Shown here piece by piece: positions 15,977 through 23,743 of a DNA stretch of 41,238 nt (within the stretch, counting starts at the first letter, position 1; each line of letters starts with the position of its first letter). The translations under genes were made by a program, and so were the position numbers. A model generated the notes under the pieces. The model did no database searches. It was not told where the DNA came from and saw only the letters and a list, made by a program, of their open reading frames with translations. Source of the stretch: Synergistaceae bacterium (GTDB lineage: Bacteria; Synergistota; Synergistia; Synergistales; Aminobacteriaceae); NCBI GenBank assembly GCA_018436785.1, contig JAHDKR010000112.1, forward strand, positions 1 through 41,238, written 5' to 3'.

Positions 15977-16849
15977 TTGTTTCTTCAAACTCTGATTACT
16001 GGCCTCTCGATTGGAGGCATCTATGCCCTGATGGCCGTGGGGTACTCCCTCGTCTTCAGCGTGTTGAATTTCAGCAACTTTGCCCACGGAGCGGTGATCA
16101 TGCTCGGGGCGTACGTGGGGCTCGCACTGGCGACGAAGTTCAGCCTGGGGCTGGGACTCGTGATCGCGGGAAGCGTCGCCGGAGCGGGGATTATCGCGGT
16201 GCTCAACGAGCGCCTTGCCTACTCCAGCCTCCGGCGGAGAAAGGCGCCTTCGCTCTACCTGATGATCAGCGCAATGGGGTGCGCAGTCTTTTTGGAGAAC
16301 ATGGTGTACGCGACCATCGGCTCCCGTTTCTACGCCTTTCCCGAGTTCTTCGGACGGCAGATCATCGACCTGTGGGGGAGCAGTGTCAGTCTCCTCGACA
16401 TGGGGGCCTTTCTCTTCGCGCTTGCCGCCATTCTTGGGCTGCATCTCTTCATCAGCCGGACGCGGACGGGCATCGCCATCCGCGCGGGCGTCTCGGACAT
16501 GACAATGTGCTCCCTGATGGGAGTGGACCTTGACAGGCTCATCGCCATCGTCTTTCTTCTCGCGGGAGCATTCGCGGGAGTGGCGGGAGTCTTTCTCGGG
16601 ATAAAGTATCTTGTCTACCCGACCATGGGGTGGGTGACCAACAAAGCGTACATCGCCGCCGTGATCGGCGGTCTCGGCAGCCTCCCCGGAGCGCTTGCCG
16701 GAGGGCTCATCCTCGGCGTGGTCGAGACGTTCGTCTCGACGTACGTCTCCAGCGTGCTGCGCGACGTCTTCAGCTTCACGCTGCTGATCGCGTTCCTGGT
16801 GTTGCGTCCCAACGGTCTCCTCGGGCGCGACGGAGAGGAGAAGGTCTAG
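15977..16849 (+). CDS. livH: Branched-chain amino-acid ABC permease LivH
   Basis: 290 residues, strongly hydrophobic with about eight membrane helices. The N-terminus LITGLSIGGIYALMAVGYSLVF and the following NFAHGAVIMLGAY are typical of LivH. GGLGSLPGALAGGLILGVVE near the C-terminus is the family's transport-loop signature. The start is TTG at 15977: an in-frame stop lies at 15968-15970, and the next ATG would remove most of the first helix. AAAGGATG about a dozen bases upstream is the likely ribosome site. It pairs with LivM, encoded two bases downstream, to form the membrane channel. Confidence 0.92.
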   Translation: MFLQTLITGLSIGGIYALMAVGYSLVFSVLNFSNFAHGAVIMLGAYVGLALATKFSLGLGLVIAGSVAGAGIIAVLNERLAYSSLRRRKAPSLYLMISAMGCAVFLENMVYATIGSRFYAFPEFFGRQIIDLWGSSVSLLDMGAFLFALAAILGLHLFISRTRTGIAIRAGVSDMTMCSLMGVDLDRLIAIVFLLAGAFAGVAGVFLGIKYLVYPTMGWVTNKAYIAAVIGGLGSLPGALAGGLILGVVETFVSTYVSSVLRDVFSFTLLIAFLVLRPNGLLGRDGEEKV

Positions 16850-16851
16850 CC

Positions 16852-17715
16852 ATGGACTATATTCTCTCCATCGTTATCCTTGCGGGGATCAATATGATCG
16901 CCGTGCTCGGGCTTTCCATCTTCACCGGGTTTACCGGCCTCTTCTCGCTGGGGCACGCCGCCTTCGTCGCCGTCGGCGCGTACACCTCCGCCATCCTCAC
17001 GTACTACTATTACGTCGACTACTATCTGGCGCTCGCTGCGGGAGCTGCGGCCGCCGGAATCGTCAGCCTGATCATCGGCGTGCCGACGCTCAGGGCGAAA
17101 CTTCGAAGCGACTACTTCGCCATCGCCGTGCTCGGCTTCGGCGAAGCCCTCAGGGTGCTTCTGGAAAACCTTGAGATCACGAACGGCGCGCGCGGGCTTC
17201 CGGGGATCGACAACTTCACCACGCTGCCCATTGTTTTTCTCTGTCTTGCCGGAGGGATCTTCGTCGCCCGCAACTTCCTTCGCTCCCGCTGGGGAGCGGC
17301 GTGCATCGCCATCCGCGAGGACCCCATCGCAGCCGAGACGGCGGGCGTCAGGCTCTTCAGAACCCGCCTGCTCTCCCTCGTCGTGAGCGCCGTCTATTGC
17401 GGTCTCTCGGGAGGGTTGCTCGCGCACTTTCTCTCGTTCATCCAGCCCCAGATGTTCACGCTGGTGCAGTCGACGCAGCTTCTCGCGGCGGTCATCGCCG
17501 GGGGTATGGGGAGTATCTCGGGGCCGTTGATCGCCTCCTTCGTTTTCATCGCGCTCCCCGAGGCGCTCAGAGTGGCGCAGATGTGGCGTCTTGTTGCATA
17601 CGGCCTGCTCCTTGTGCTCATCATGGTCTATCGGCCCCAGGGACTGATGGGGTACTCCGAGGTCGCTTCATTCTTCCGGAGGAAATCCGGCCCGGAAGGG
17701 GGGCGGCGTTCATGA
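16852..17715 (+). CDS. livM: Branched-chain amino-acid ABC permease LivM
   Basis: 287 residues, polytopic. GFTGLFSLGHAAFVAVGAYTSA near the N-terminus, the cytoplasmic LRAKLRSDYFAIAVLGFGE region that contacts the ATPase, TNGARGLPGI, and GGMGSISGPLIASFVF near the C-terminus identify LivM. It lacks the extra N-terminal helices of E. coli LivM, as is common outside enterobacteria. The ATG at 16852 follows the livH stop by two bases; GGAGAGGAGAAGG provides the ribosome site. Its stop overlaps the livG start (ATGA). Confidence 0.92.
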   Translation: MDYILSIVILAGINMIAVLGLSIFTGFTGLFSLGHAAFVAVGAYTSAILTYYYYVDYYLALAAGAAAAGIVSLIIGVPTLRAKLRSDYFAIAVLGFGEALRVLLENLEITNGARGLPGIDNFTTLPIVFLCLAGGIFVARNFLRSRWGAACIAIREDPIAAETAGVRLFRTRLLSLVVSAVYCGLSGGLLAHFLSFIQPQMFTLVQSTQLLAAVIAGGMGSISGPLIASFVFIALPEALRVAQMWRLVAYGLLLVLIMVYRPQGLMGYSEVASFFRRKSGPEGGRRS

Positions 17716-18497
17716 GCGAATCGAAAGTATTGCTCTCTGTTGCGGGCCTGACAAAGGACTTTGGCGGAATACGCGCCGTGGACTCCTTCTCTTTCGAGGT
17801 CCGAGAGGGCTCGATCACAGGTATCATCGGTCCGAACGGCGCGGGGAAGACGACGGTCTTCAACCTCGTCACAGGATTGTACAAACCGACTTCGGGAACG
17901 ATCCGTTTCCTAGGAGAGGAGATCGGCGGCAACCGCCCGGATGTCATCGTCCGCCACGGGATCGCAAGGACGTTCCAGAATATACGTCTTTTCAACCGGC
18001 GGACCTGCCTTGAAAACGTACTCACGCCGCTGCTCCAGAGGGAGCGGTGCAGCTTCCTCGGCGCGATGCTCGGATTGCCGTCCGTCCGCAGAATGGAACG
18101 CGCGCTTCACGACAAGGCGCATTCCCTGCTGTCCGCATTAGGACTCGACGCGTACGCTTCTTTCGAGGCGAGCACGCTCCCGTACGGATTGCAGCGCAAG
18201 CTTGAAATCGCGCGCGCGCTTGCCACGGAGCCGTCGCTTCTGCTGCTCGACGAACCCGCGGCCGGTATGAACCCGGAAGAGACGCACAGTCTCGCGAACC
18301 TTATCGCGGAGGTGCGCGAGAAGTTCAATGTGACGATTCTTCTCATCGAGCATCACATGGATCTCGTAATGAATATCTGTTCGCCCATCGTGGTGATGAA
18401 CTTCGGCGCGCTGCTGGCGACAGGAACGCCCGAAGCGGTACGGGCGAACCCGGAAGTCGTCAAGGCTTATCTGGGTGAAAGGAAAGAAAAAAGATGA
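17712..18497 (+). CDS. livG: Branched-chain amino-acid ABC ATPase LivG
   Basis: 261 residues. ABC ATPase with Walker A GPNGAGKTT near residue 40, Q-loop in ARTFQNIRLF, signature region LPYGLQRKLEIARAL (the usual LSYGQQR is changed but recognisable), Walker B LLLLDEPAAGMN, and H-loop in IEHHMDLVM. The 'AAGMNP' and 'RTFQNIRLF' segments are typical of LivG rather than LivF. Overlaps both neighbours by four bases, indicating tight translational coupling. Confidence 0.94.
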   Translation: MSESKVLLSVAGLTKDFGGIRAVDSFSFEVREGSITGIIGPNGAGKTTVFNLVTGLYKPTSGTIRFLGEEIGGNRPDVIVRHGIARTFQNIRLFNRRTCLENVLTPLLQRERCSFLGAMLGLPSVRRMERALHDKAHSLLSALGLDAYASFEASTLPYGLQRKLEIARALATEPSLLLLDEPAAGMNPEETHSLANLIAEVREKFNVTILLIEHHMDLVMNICSPIVVMNFGALLATGTPEAVRANPEVVKAYLGERKEKR

Positions 18498-19201
18498 GCG
18501 CTCTGCGGGTTGAGAATCTGAACGTCCATTACGGAACTATCCATGCAGTGCAGGGAGTTTCGTTCTCCCTTGAAGAGCGGGAGATCGTCTCGATCGTTGG
18601 GTCGAACGGCGCGGGGAAGTCGACCGTCATGTGGACGCTCGCCGGAGTGGTGGAACGCTCCGGCGGTTCGGTGGACATCTTCGGTGAATCCCTCCCGACG
18701 AAGCCGCATGAGATCGTCGCGCGAGGCCTTGCGCTTGTCCCGGAACGTCGCCGTCTCTTTTCGGCGCTTACTGTGTCGGAGAATCTGATCATGGGGGCGT
18801 ACCGGCGGAAGGCCGATGCGAGCGTCGAAGAGGATATGGAGCGCTGCTTCCAGCTCTTCCCGATCCTGAAGAAACGGCTGAATCAGCGCTCGGGAACGCT
18901 TTCGGGGGGAGAGCAGCAGATGCTCGCCATCTCGAGAGCCTTGATGAGCAAGCCGAGAATTCTCCTTCTGGACGAACCGTCCCTCGGTCTCGCCCCTCTT
19001 CTCGTGGAGACGCTGATGGAGACTATTCTCAGGATTCGTAGCGAGGGAATGACCGTCCTGCTGGTGGAGCAGAACGCGACCCAGGCTCTTGAGATCAGCG
19101 ACCGAGGGTTTATCCTGGAGGCGGGGCGTTTCCAGAAAAGCGGGCCTGGCAAAGAGCTCGCAGGAGACCCGGAGATCCGGAAGGCCTATCTCGGCGGCTA
19201 A
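18494..19201 (+). CDS. livF: Branched-chain amino-acid ABC ATPase LivF
   Basis: 235 residues. Walker A GSNGAGKST, LivF-type LALVPERRRLFSALTVSENL, signature LSGGEQQMLAISRAL, Walker B LLLDEPSLGLAP and H-loop in LLVEQNA; it ends with the family's KAYLGG. It forms the ATPase heterodimer with LivG and closes the liv operon. A large hairpin terminator lies about 75 bases downstream. Confidence 0.94.
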   Translation: MSALRVENLNVHYGTIHAVQGVSFSLEEREIVSIVGSNGAGKSTVMWTLAGVVERSGGSVDIFGESLPTKPHEIVARGLALVPERRRLFSALTVSENLIMGAYRRKADASVEEDMERCFQLFPILKKRLNQRSGTLSGGEQQMLAISRALMSKPRILLLDEPSLGLAPLLVETLMETILRIRSEGMTVLLVEQNATQALEISDRGFILEAGRFQKSGPGKELAGDPEIRKAYLGG

Positions 19202-19275
19202 ACCTGAGGGACTCCGACGACTGCGGAAAAAACGCGGGATTGCCGGTGTCTGTTTCGGGCAGAATCCGGGTATTG

Positions 19276-19336
19276 AATGCTGAGGGATTGATTCAGGAGG
19301 CGGTAAGCCTCGGATCATCCCTCAGCATTGTTTTGT
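19276..19336 (+). terminator. Terminator between livF and metF
   Basis: Thirteen-base-pair perfect outer stem, arms 19276-19288 and 19317-19329, with an inner helix GAGGC/GCCTC around 19297-19310, followed by GTTTTGT. The T-rich tail is on the plus strand, so it mainly ends the liv transcript, but it is also downstream of the convergent metF. Confidence 0.75.
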
Positions 19337-19352
19337 ACTCTCTCAGGATTCG

Positions 19353-20243
19353 TCAGACTCCGGAGGAACTCCCGTTGAGCGTTCTTCGCACCGTGGCGAT
19401 GCTCTCCATGATGCGCTTCGCCACGTCGGGGCGGTTCATCGTGTAAAGGTGGATACCGTCGGCGCCCCAGGAGAGAAGATCGATGATCTGCTCCGTCGCG
19501 TAGGCGATCCCCGCCTCTGAAAGAGCTTCGGGAGAGTGCTCGTAGCGGGACATGATGCGGGCAAAACGCGGCGGGATCGACGCGCCGCAGAGGGAGACGA
19601 TCCTCCCGATCTGCCGTGCGTTGAGCACCGGCATGATTCCTGCCAGCACCGGAACAGCGATTCCCAGGGCGCGTATTCTGTCCATGAAACGGAAGAAGAT
19701 TTCATTGTCGAAGAAGAGCTGCGTGATAAGAAAGTCCGCTCCCGCATCGACTTTCTCCTTCAGGTGGAGGAGATCCTCCTCAAGTGAAGGCGATTCCGGG
19801 TGCCCCTCGGGGTAGGCCGCAGCGCCGAGGGAGAAGTCTCGAAAATGTCCGCGCCGGATATGATGGATAAGGTCGGATGCGTGCTGAAAGTGGTTCTCTC
19901 CGCCATCCGGGCGGGGATCTCCCCGCATTGCGAGTATATTGCAGACACCTTCCTGCTCCAGATCCTCCATTACTTTTTCAACCTCCGCCGGGGAAGAACC
20001 CATGCAGGTGAGATGCGCAAGAGAAACAAGCCCCCACCGGTTATGCACCGCGGAGGCTATCTCCACGGTCCTGTCGCGGCTGCTTCCTCCGGCGCCGTAC
20101 GTAACGCTGATGAAATCGGGAGAGAGCTCTTTCAGCCCGGCCACGGTTTTGAATACCGTCTCTATAGGCGTTTCCGGTTTCGGAGGAAATATCTCGAAGG
20201 AGATCGCCGGACGCGTTCGCGAGAGAAGATCACGGATAAGCAT
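19353..20243 (-). CDS. metF: Methylenetetrahydrofolate reductase
   Basis: 296 residues, the usual MetF length. FAD enzyme that reduces 5,10-methylene-THF to 5-methyl-THF, the methyl donor for MetH. SFEIFPPK near the N-terminus (with the conserved Glu), VTYGAGGSSR, HLTCMG, LAMRGDPR, AAYPEGHPE and TQLFFD are all family motifs. AAAGGAGGT lies about ten bases before the ATG. It begins 20 bases after the end of metH on the same strand, so the two form an operon and act in consecutive steps. Confidence 0.95.
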   Translation of the reverse strand: MLIRDLLSRTRPAISFEIFPPKPETPIETVFKTVAGLKELSPDFISVTYGAGGSSRDRTVEIASAVHNRWGLVSLAHLTCMGSSPAEVEKVMEDLEQEGVCNILAMRGDPRPDGGENHFQHASDLIHHIRRGHFRDFSLGAAAYPEGHPESPSLEEDLLHLKEKVDAGADFLITQLFFDNEIFFRFMDRIRALGIAVPVLAGIMPVLNARQIGRIVSLCGASIPPRFARIMSRYEHSPEALSEAGIAYATEQIIDLLSWGADGIHLYTMNRPDVAKRIMESIATVRRTLNGSSSGV

Positions 20244-20263
20244 AGCGCGTGCATACCTCCTTT

Positions 20264-22711
20264 TTACTGATTTTTTCGGCTCGCCATGAGCGATTCGACA
20301 AGCCGGACCGAGCTTACCGCATCGGGAGCGTAGCCGTGCGCGCCGATGGTCCGGGCGAAGTCCTCGCTCACGGAAGCGCCGCCGACGATGACGAAAACCC
20401 CCGGAAGGCGGCGTACGATTTCCGTCGTCGTCTCCGCCATTCTTTTCATCGTCGAGGTCATCAGTGCGGAGAGCCCTACGAAATCGAACGCTCCCTTTTC
20501 GGCCTCTTCGAGAATACGTGCGGAGGGGACGTCCTTCCCCAGGTCGACCACTGTGAAACCGTGGCTCTTGAGAACCGTGCCGACGACGTTCTTCCCCAGG
20601 TCGTGCAGGTCTCCTTCAACAGTGGCGAGGAGCACTCTCCCCTTCGACGCGATCCCACCCGATCGCTCCACGAGCTCCATAGCGAGTTCGCAGACATGCT
20701 GCGCGGTCTCCGCCGACGAGATAAGCTGGGGAAGGAAGAAGGCGCCGCTGTCGTAGCGCTTCCCCACCTCTTCAAGCGCGGGAATGACTCCTTTGTTCAC
20801 CACGTCGAGCGGGGTTGTTCCTGAGCCGAGAAGTTCCTGCGCATTCGCCTCCGCCTGCTGCGCGTCGCCGCGAAGTATCGAAAGGGCGAGCGGCAGGAAC
20901 CGGGGGTCGACGGCGAGCGTTTCGTCTCTTGCGGACTGACCCGCGGCGTGTGCCGCAGGACGGGGCGCGTCGGAAGGCGCGGAGAACGAAGCGGCCGCGC
21001 CGAGGAAGCGACGCCCTCCCGCATCGCGTCCTGCAAGCGTCTCCGCTGCGGCGAGGGTCTCCATCATGGAGCGGTCGAGCGGGTTCATAATGGCGGCGTC
21101 CAGCCCCGCGGCGACGGCCATCGCGAGGAACGTCCTGTTGAGGAGCGAACGGGCGGGCATGCCGTGCGAGACGTTGCTCACCCCCAGAACCGAGGCGATC
21201 CCCTGCTCTCTGAGGAAGGTCAGGGCGGAGAGCGTGACCGCCGGAGCGGCGTGATCCGCGCCGACGGCAAGCGTCAGTCCGTCGACGATGAGGCCTTCAC
21301 GCGGAAATCCCAGAGAGTCCGCGCTTTCGAGAATCTTAAGGATGACTCTTTTACGGGCCTCTTCGCTTTCGGGAAGACCGTTCTCGTCGATCGGAAGCAC
21401 GACCGCCGCAGCGCCGTGGCGCTTTGCCAGCCCCAAGCCGGGGAAGAGGGAGTCCTCTCTGGCGGTGAAGGAGTTGATGAGGGGGATACCGGTAACGGCC
21501 CCGAGCCCTGATTCAAGCACCAGGGCGCTGTCGCTGTCGATGGAGAGCGGCAACGCAGTGGACTGGCCTGCGGCGGAGACTGCGGCGGCCATTGCGGCTT
21601 GCTGATCGATCGTCGGCAACCCGACGTTCACGTCGATGACATGCGCGCCCGCTTCCGTCTGCAGCCGCGCCTCCTCGCGGAGCGTCGTCCAGACGAAGCG
21701 TTCGACCTCGTCCCTGAGCGGGGATTTGCGCGAGACGTTGATCCGCTCGCCGATGATGCGGAAGGGGTGTCCCGGCCCCGCAAGCACGAGGCGGCTCCGG
21801 CTTGCCAGCGGAACTCCCCGGACGGGAGCGCGTTTCTTCGGGTGGATACCGCGTACTGCCGCAACGAGAGCGGCGATGTGCTCAGGAGTGGTGCCGCAAC
21901 AGCCGCCGATCACCGTCGCCCCGGCCTCGGCAAGGCCTTTCCCCCATGTTGCGAAGACCTCGGGGGAGCGGTACTCTTCGTTGCCCGGAAGTCCCGCGTT
22001 CGCGTAGACAAAGACCGGAAGGCCCGCGTGCTCCGACAGGACCTCTACCGTCGAGATGTACGCTTCCGGACCCACGCCGCAGTTGGCGCCCACTCCGGCG
22101 GCGCCCTGATAGGCCGCCCAGCGAGCGGCAACTTCCGGCGGGGTTCCCGTGACGGTTCTGCCCTTTTGGTCGAACGTGAAGCTCACCACAAACGCGCCGT
22201 CGGGATTTACGTCCTTGGCGGCAAGGACAGCCGCCTTGGCCTCCCGGAGGTCGATCATCGTTTCGATGAGAAGAAAGTCCGCCCCGCCTTCCAGAAGCCC
22301 CTCCATCTGCGTGCGGAAAGAGGCGTAAGCCTCGTCGAAGGTCAGTGAGCCGAACGGCGCCAGAAGCTCGCCAAGCGGGCCGACGGAACCGGCGACGAGC
22401 GCGCACTCTCCGGCTGCGCTCTTCGCGAGGCGCGCAGCCCGTGCGTTGATCTCGCGCGCCTTTTCCCTAAGCCCTCTGTGGGCCATTTTTATCGGGGTTC
22501 CGCCGAAAGTGTTTGTCTCTATGATGCGCGCCCCGGCGTTTATATAGGCGGCATGGATGCCGGCGACTACTTCCGGACTGTGAATGTTCATCTCCTCCGG
22601 CAGCATCGGAGGGGTCCACCCCTTCTCCGCGAGCAGCGTCCCCATACCGCCGTCAAGCGGCACAATCGCGCGGTGTTCTTCGATCCAGCGGATGAATTCT
22701 TGTTTGTTCAT
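20264..22711 (-). CDS. metH: Cobalamin-dependent methionine synthase, short form lacking the activation domain
   Basis: 815 residues. Transfers the methyl group from 5-methyl-THF via cobalamin to homocysteine. Homocysteine domain 1-300 with zinc ligands Cys211 and Cys271/Cys272 (GGCCGTTP); pterin domain about 315-565 (RIIGERINVS, IDVNVG, SIDSD); a low-complexity Ala/Pro/Ser linker about 570-600; cobalamin cap and binding domain about 600-815 with the lower-ligand motif DLHDLGKN (His703), GLSAL and GGASVS. The protein stops there: the C-terminal S-adenosylmethionine-binding activation domain of the approximately 1200-residue E. coli enzyme is absent, as in many anaerobes, so reactivation needs another protein. 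The ATG is preceded by GAGGGGGAAG. No cobalamin or SAM riboswitch fits in the 102-base upstream gap. Confidence 0.95.
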   Translation of the reverse strand: MNKQEFIRWIEEHRAIVPLDGGMGTLLAEKGWTPPMLPEEMNIHSPEVVAGIHAAYINAGARIIETNTFGGTPIKMAHRGLREKAREINARAARLAKSAAGECALVAGSVGPLGELLAPFGSLTFDEAYASFRTQMEGLLEGGADFLLIETMIDLREAKAAVLAAKDVNPDGAFVVSFTFDQKGRTVTGTPPEVAARWAAYQGAAGVGANCGVGPEAYISTVEVLSEHAGLPVFVYANAGLPGNEEYRSPEVFATWGKGLAEAGATVIGGCCGTTPEHIAALVAAVRGIHPKKRAPVRGVPLASRSRLVLAGPGHPFRIIGERINVSRKSPLRDEVERFVWTTLREEARLQTEAGAHVIDVNVGLPTIDQQAAMAAAVSAAGQSTALPLSIDSDSALVLESGLGAVTGIPLINSFTAREDSLFPGLGLAKRHGAAAVVLPIDENGLPESEEARKRVILKILESADSLGFPREGLIVDGLTLAVGADHAAPAVTLSALTFLREQGIASVLGVSNVSHGMPARSLLNRTFLAMAVAAGLDAAIMNPLDRSMMETLAAAETLAGRDAGGRRFLGAAASFSAPSDAPRPAAHAAGQSARDETLAVDPRFLPLALSILRGDAQQAEANAQELLGSGTTPLDVVNKGVIPALEEVGKRYDSGAFFLPQLISSAETAQHVCELAMELVERSGGIASKGRVLLATVEGDLHDLGKNVVGTVLKSHGFTVVDLGKDVPSARILEEAEKGAFDFVGLSALMTSTMKRMAETTTEIVRRLPGVFVIVGGASVSEDFARTIGAHGYAPDAVSSVRLVESLMASRKNQ

Positions 22712-22813
22712 TTTTCTTCCCCCTCTGCGCTCCGTATAAGTTTATCAATATAGCAAAAAGAACTGAAGAAGGATAGTGTAAAATATAGAAGGAAAAGAGG
22801 AGGAGGGAAAACA

Positions 22814-23644
22814 ATGATTCCTTTTGTGAAGATGCAGGGTAACGGCAACGATTTTATTGTCTTGGATAACAGGGATGTGCGTTTTTCATCTGATGATCTT
22901 TTTTCTATGGCGCGAACGTATTGCCGCAGACGAAGCTCGCTCGGAGCGGACGGGATACTCGTTGTGGAAAATTCGCAGGAGGCTGATTTTACGATGCGTC
23001 TCTTCAATGCCGACGGCAGCGAGGGAGAGATGTGCGGAAACGGCGCCCGCTGCATCGCGAGATATGCTTTCGAAAAGAAGATCGCAGGAAACGAGCAGTC
23101 GTTTTCAACTCTTGCAGGTATTATGAAAGCGGTTGTAACGCCTCCGTTCGTCGATCTGGACATGGGGACTGTTCCTCTTTCTTCCGGCTGGTTCAACCGC
23201 CCTCTCTCGGTAGGCGCTAGATCGTTCGATACATCCTTCCTCGTGGTCGGCGTTCCGCACCTTGTCCTTTTCCTTGAAGAGGACGCGCTCACCCGGGAAG
23301 AGACAATAGAGACGGGGCGCGAGTTATGTCATACCTACGCGCTTTTTCCCAACGGGACAAATGTTAACTTTGTCGTGCCGAATGACGACACACATATAGC
23401 TTCAGTAACCTACGAAAGAGGTGTGGAGGATCTCACCGATTCCTGCGGCACAGGTTCAACAGCGTCCGCTATTGCGTGGGTTCTTCGGAACGCCGCTGTT
23501 CCTTCCGGAACGGTCGTAGAGGTAAAAAACCCGGGAGGAGTCAATTTCGTGACGCTCAGCTTCGATCACTCAAGCGAGTTCGTAGCGGCTTCTCTCAAGG
23601 GACGCGCCCTCATGGTTGCGGAGGGCGCTCTTTTTGAAAATTAA
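22814..23644 (+). CDS. dapF: Diaminopimelate epimerase
   Basis: 276 residues. Interconverts LL- and meso-diaminopimelate, the substrate of LysA and of peptidoglycan synthesis. KMQGNGNDFIVLDN at the N-terminus, the first catalytic Cys74 in CGNGARC and the second Cys211 in SCGTGSTASA are intact. The usual GNPH motif reads GVPH (146-149), a variant I also associate with other bacterial DapFs. GAGGAGGAGGG precedes the ATG. Divergent from metH; the downstream AsmA-like gene has its own promoter beginning inside the dapF tail. Confidence 0.95.
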   Translation: MIPFVKMQGNGNDFIVLDNRDVRFSSDDLFSMARTYCRRRSSLGADGILVVENSQEADFTMRLFNADGSEGEMCGNGARCIARYAFEKKIAGNEQSFSTLAGIMKAVVTPPFVDLDMGTVPLSSGWFNRPLSVGARSFDTSFLVVGVPHLVLFLEEDALTREETIETGRELCHTYALFPNGTNVNFVVPNDDTHIASVTYERGVEDLTDSCGTGSTASAIAWVLRNAAVPSGTVVEVKNPGGVNFVTLSFDHSSEFVAASLKGRALMVAEGALFEN

Positions 23645-23663
23645 AGAGATAGAATGTTATAAT
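23634..23663 (+). promoter_or_regulatory. Promoter of the AsmA-like gene
   Basis: TTGAAA (23634-23639), 18-base spacer, TATAAT (23658-23663) with an extended TGT just ahead of it. The -35 lies inside the last codons of dapF. About 75 bases of leader follow, including a six-bp hairpin (23705-23710 with 23717-23722). Confidence 0.75.
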
Positions 23664-23743
23664 GAGAAAAGCATATCACGATTCGGATGGGGGAATGTAG
23701 AGGACGCGTCGTCAATGACGCGAAGAAAGGGAGGTAGAGAACC

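Noticed and set aside
22712..22813. Cobalamin or SAM riboswitch upstream of metH
   Set aside because: Only 102 bases lie between metH and dapF and contain no B12-box or SAM-box-like elements; mostly A/T-rich spacer and ribosome sites.
23705..23722. Six-bp hairpin in the AsmA-like leader as a regulator
   Set aside because: Too short and lacking a T-run or conserved elements to call.
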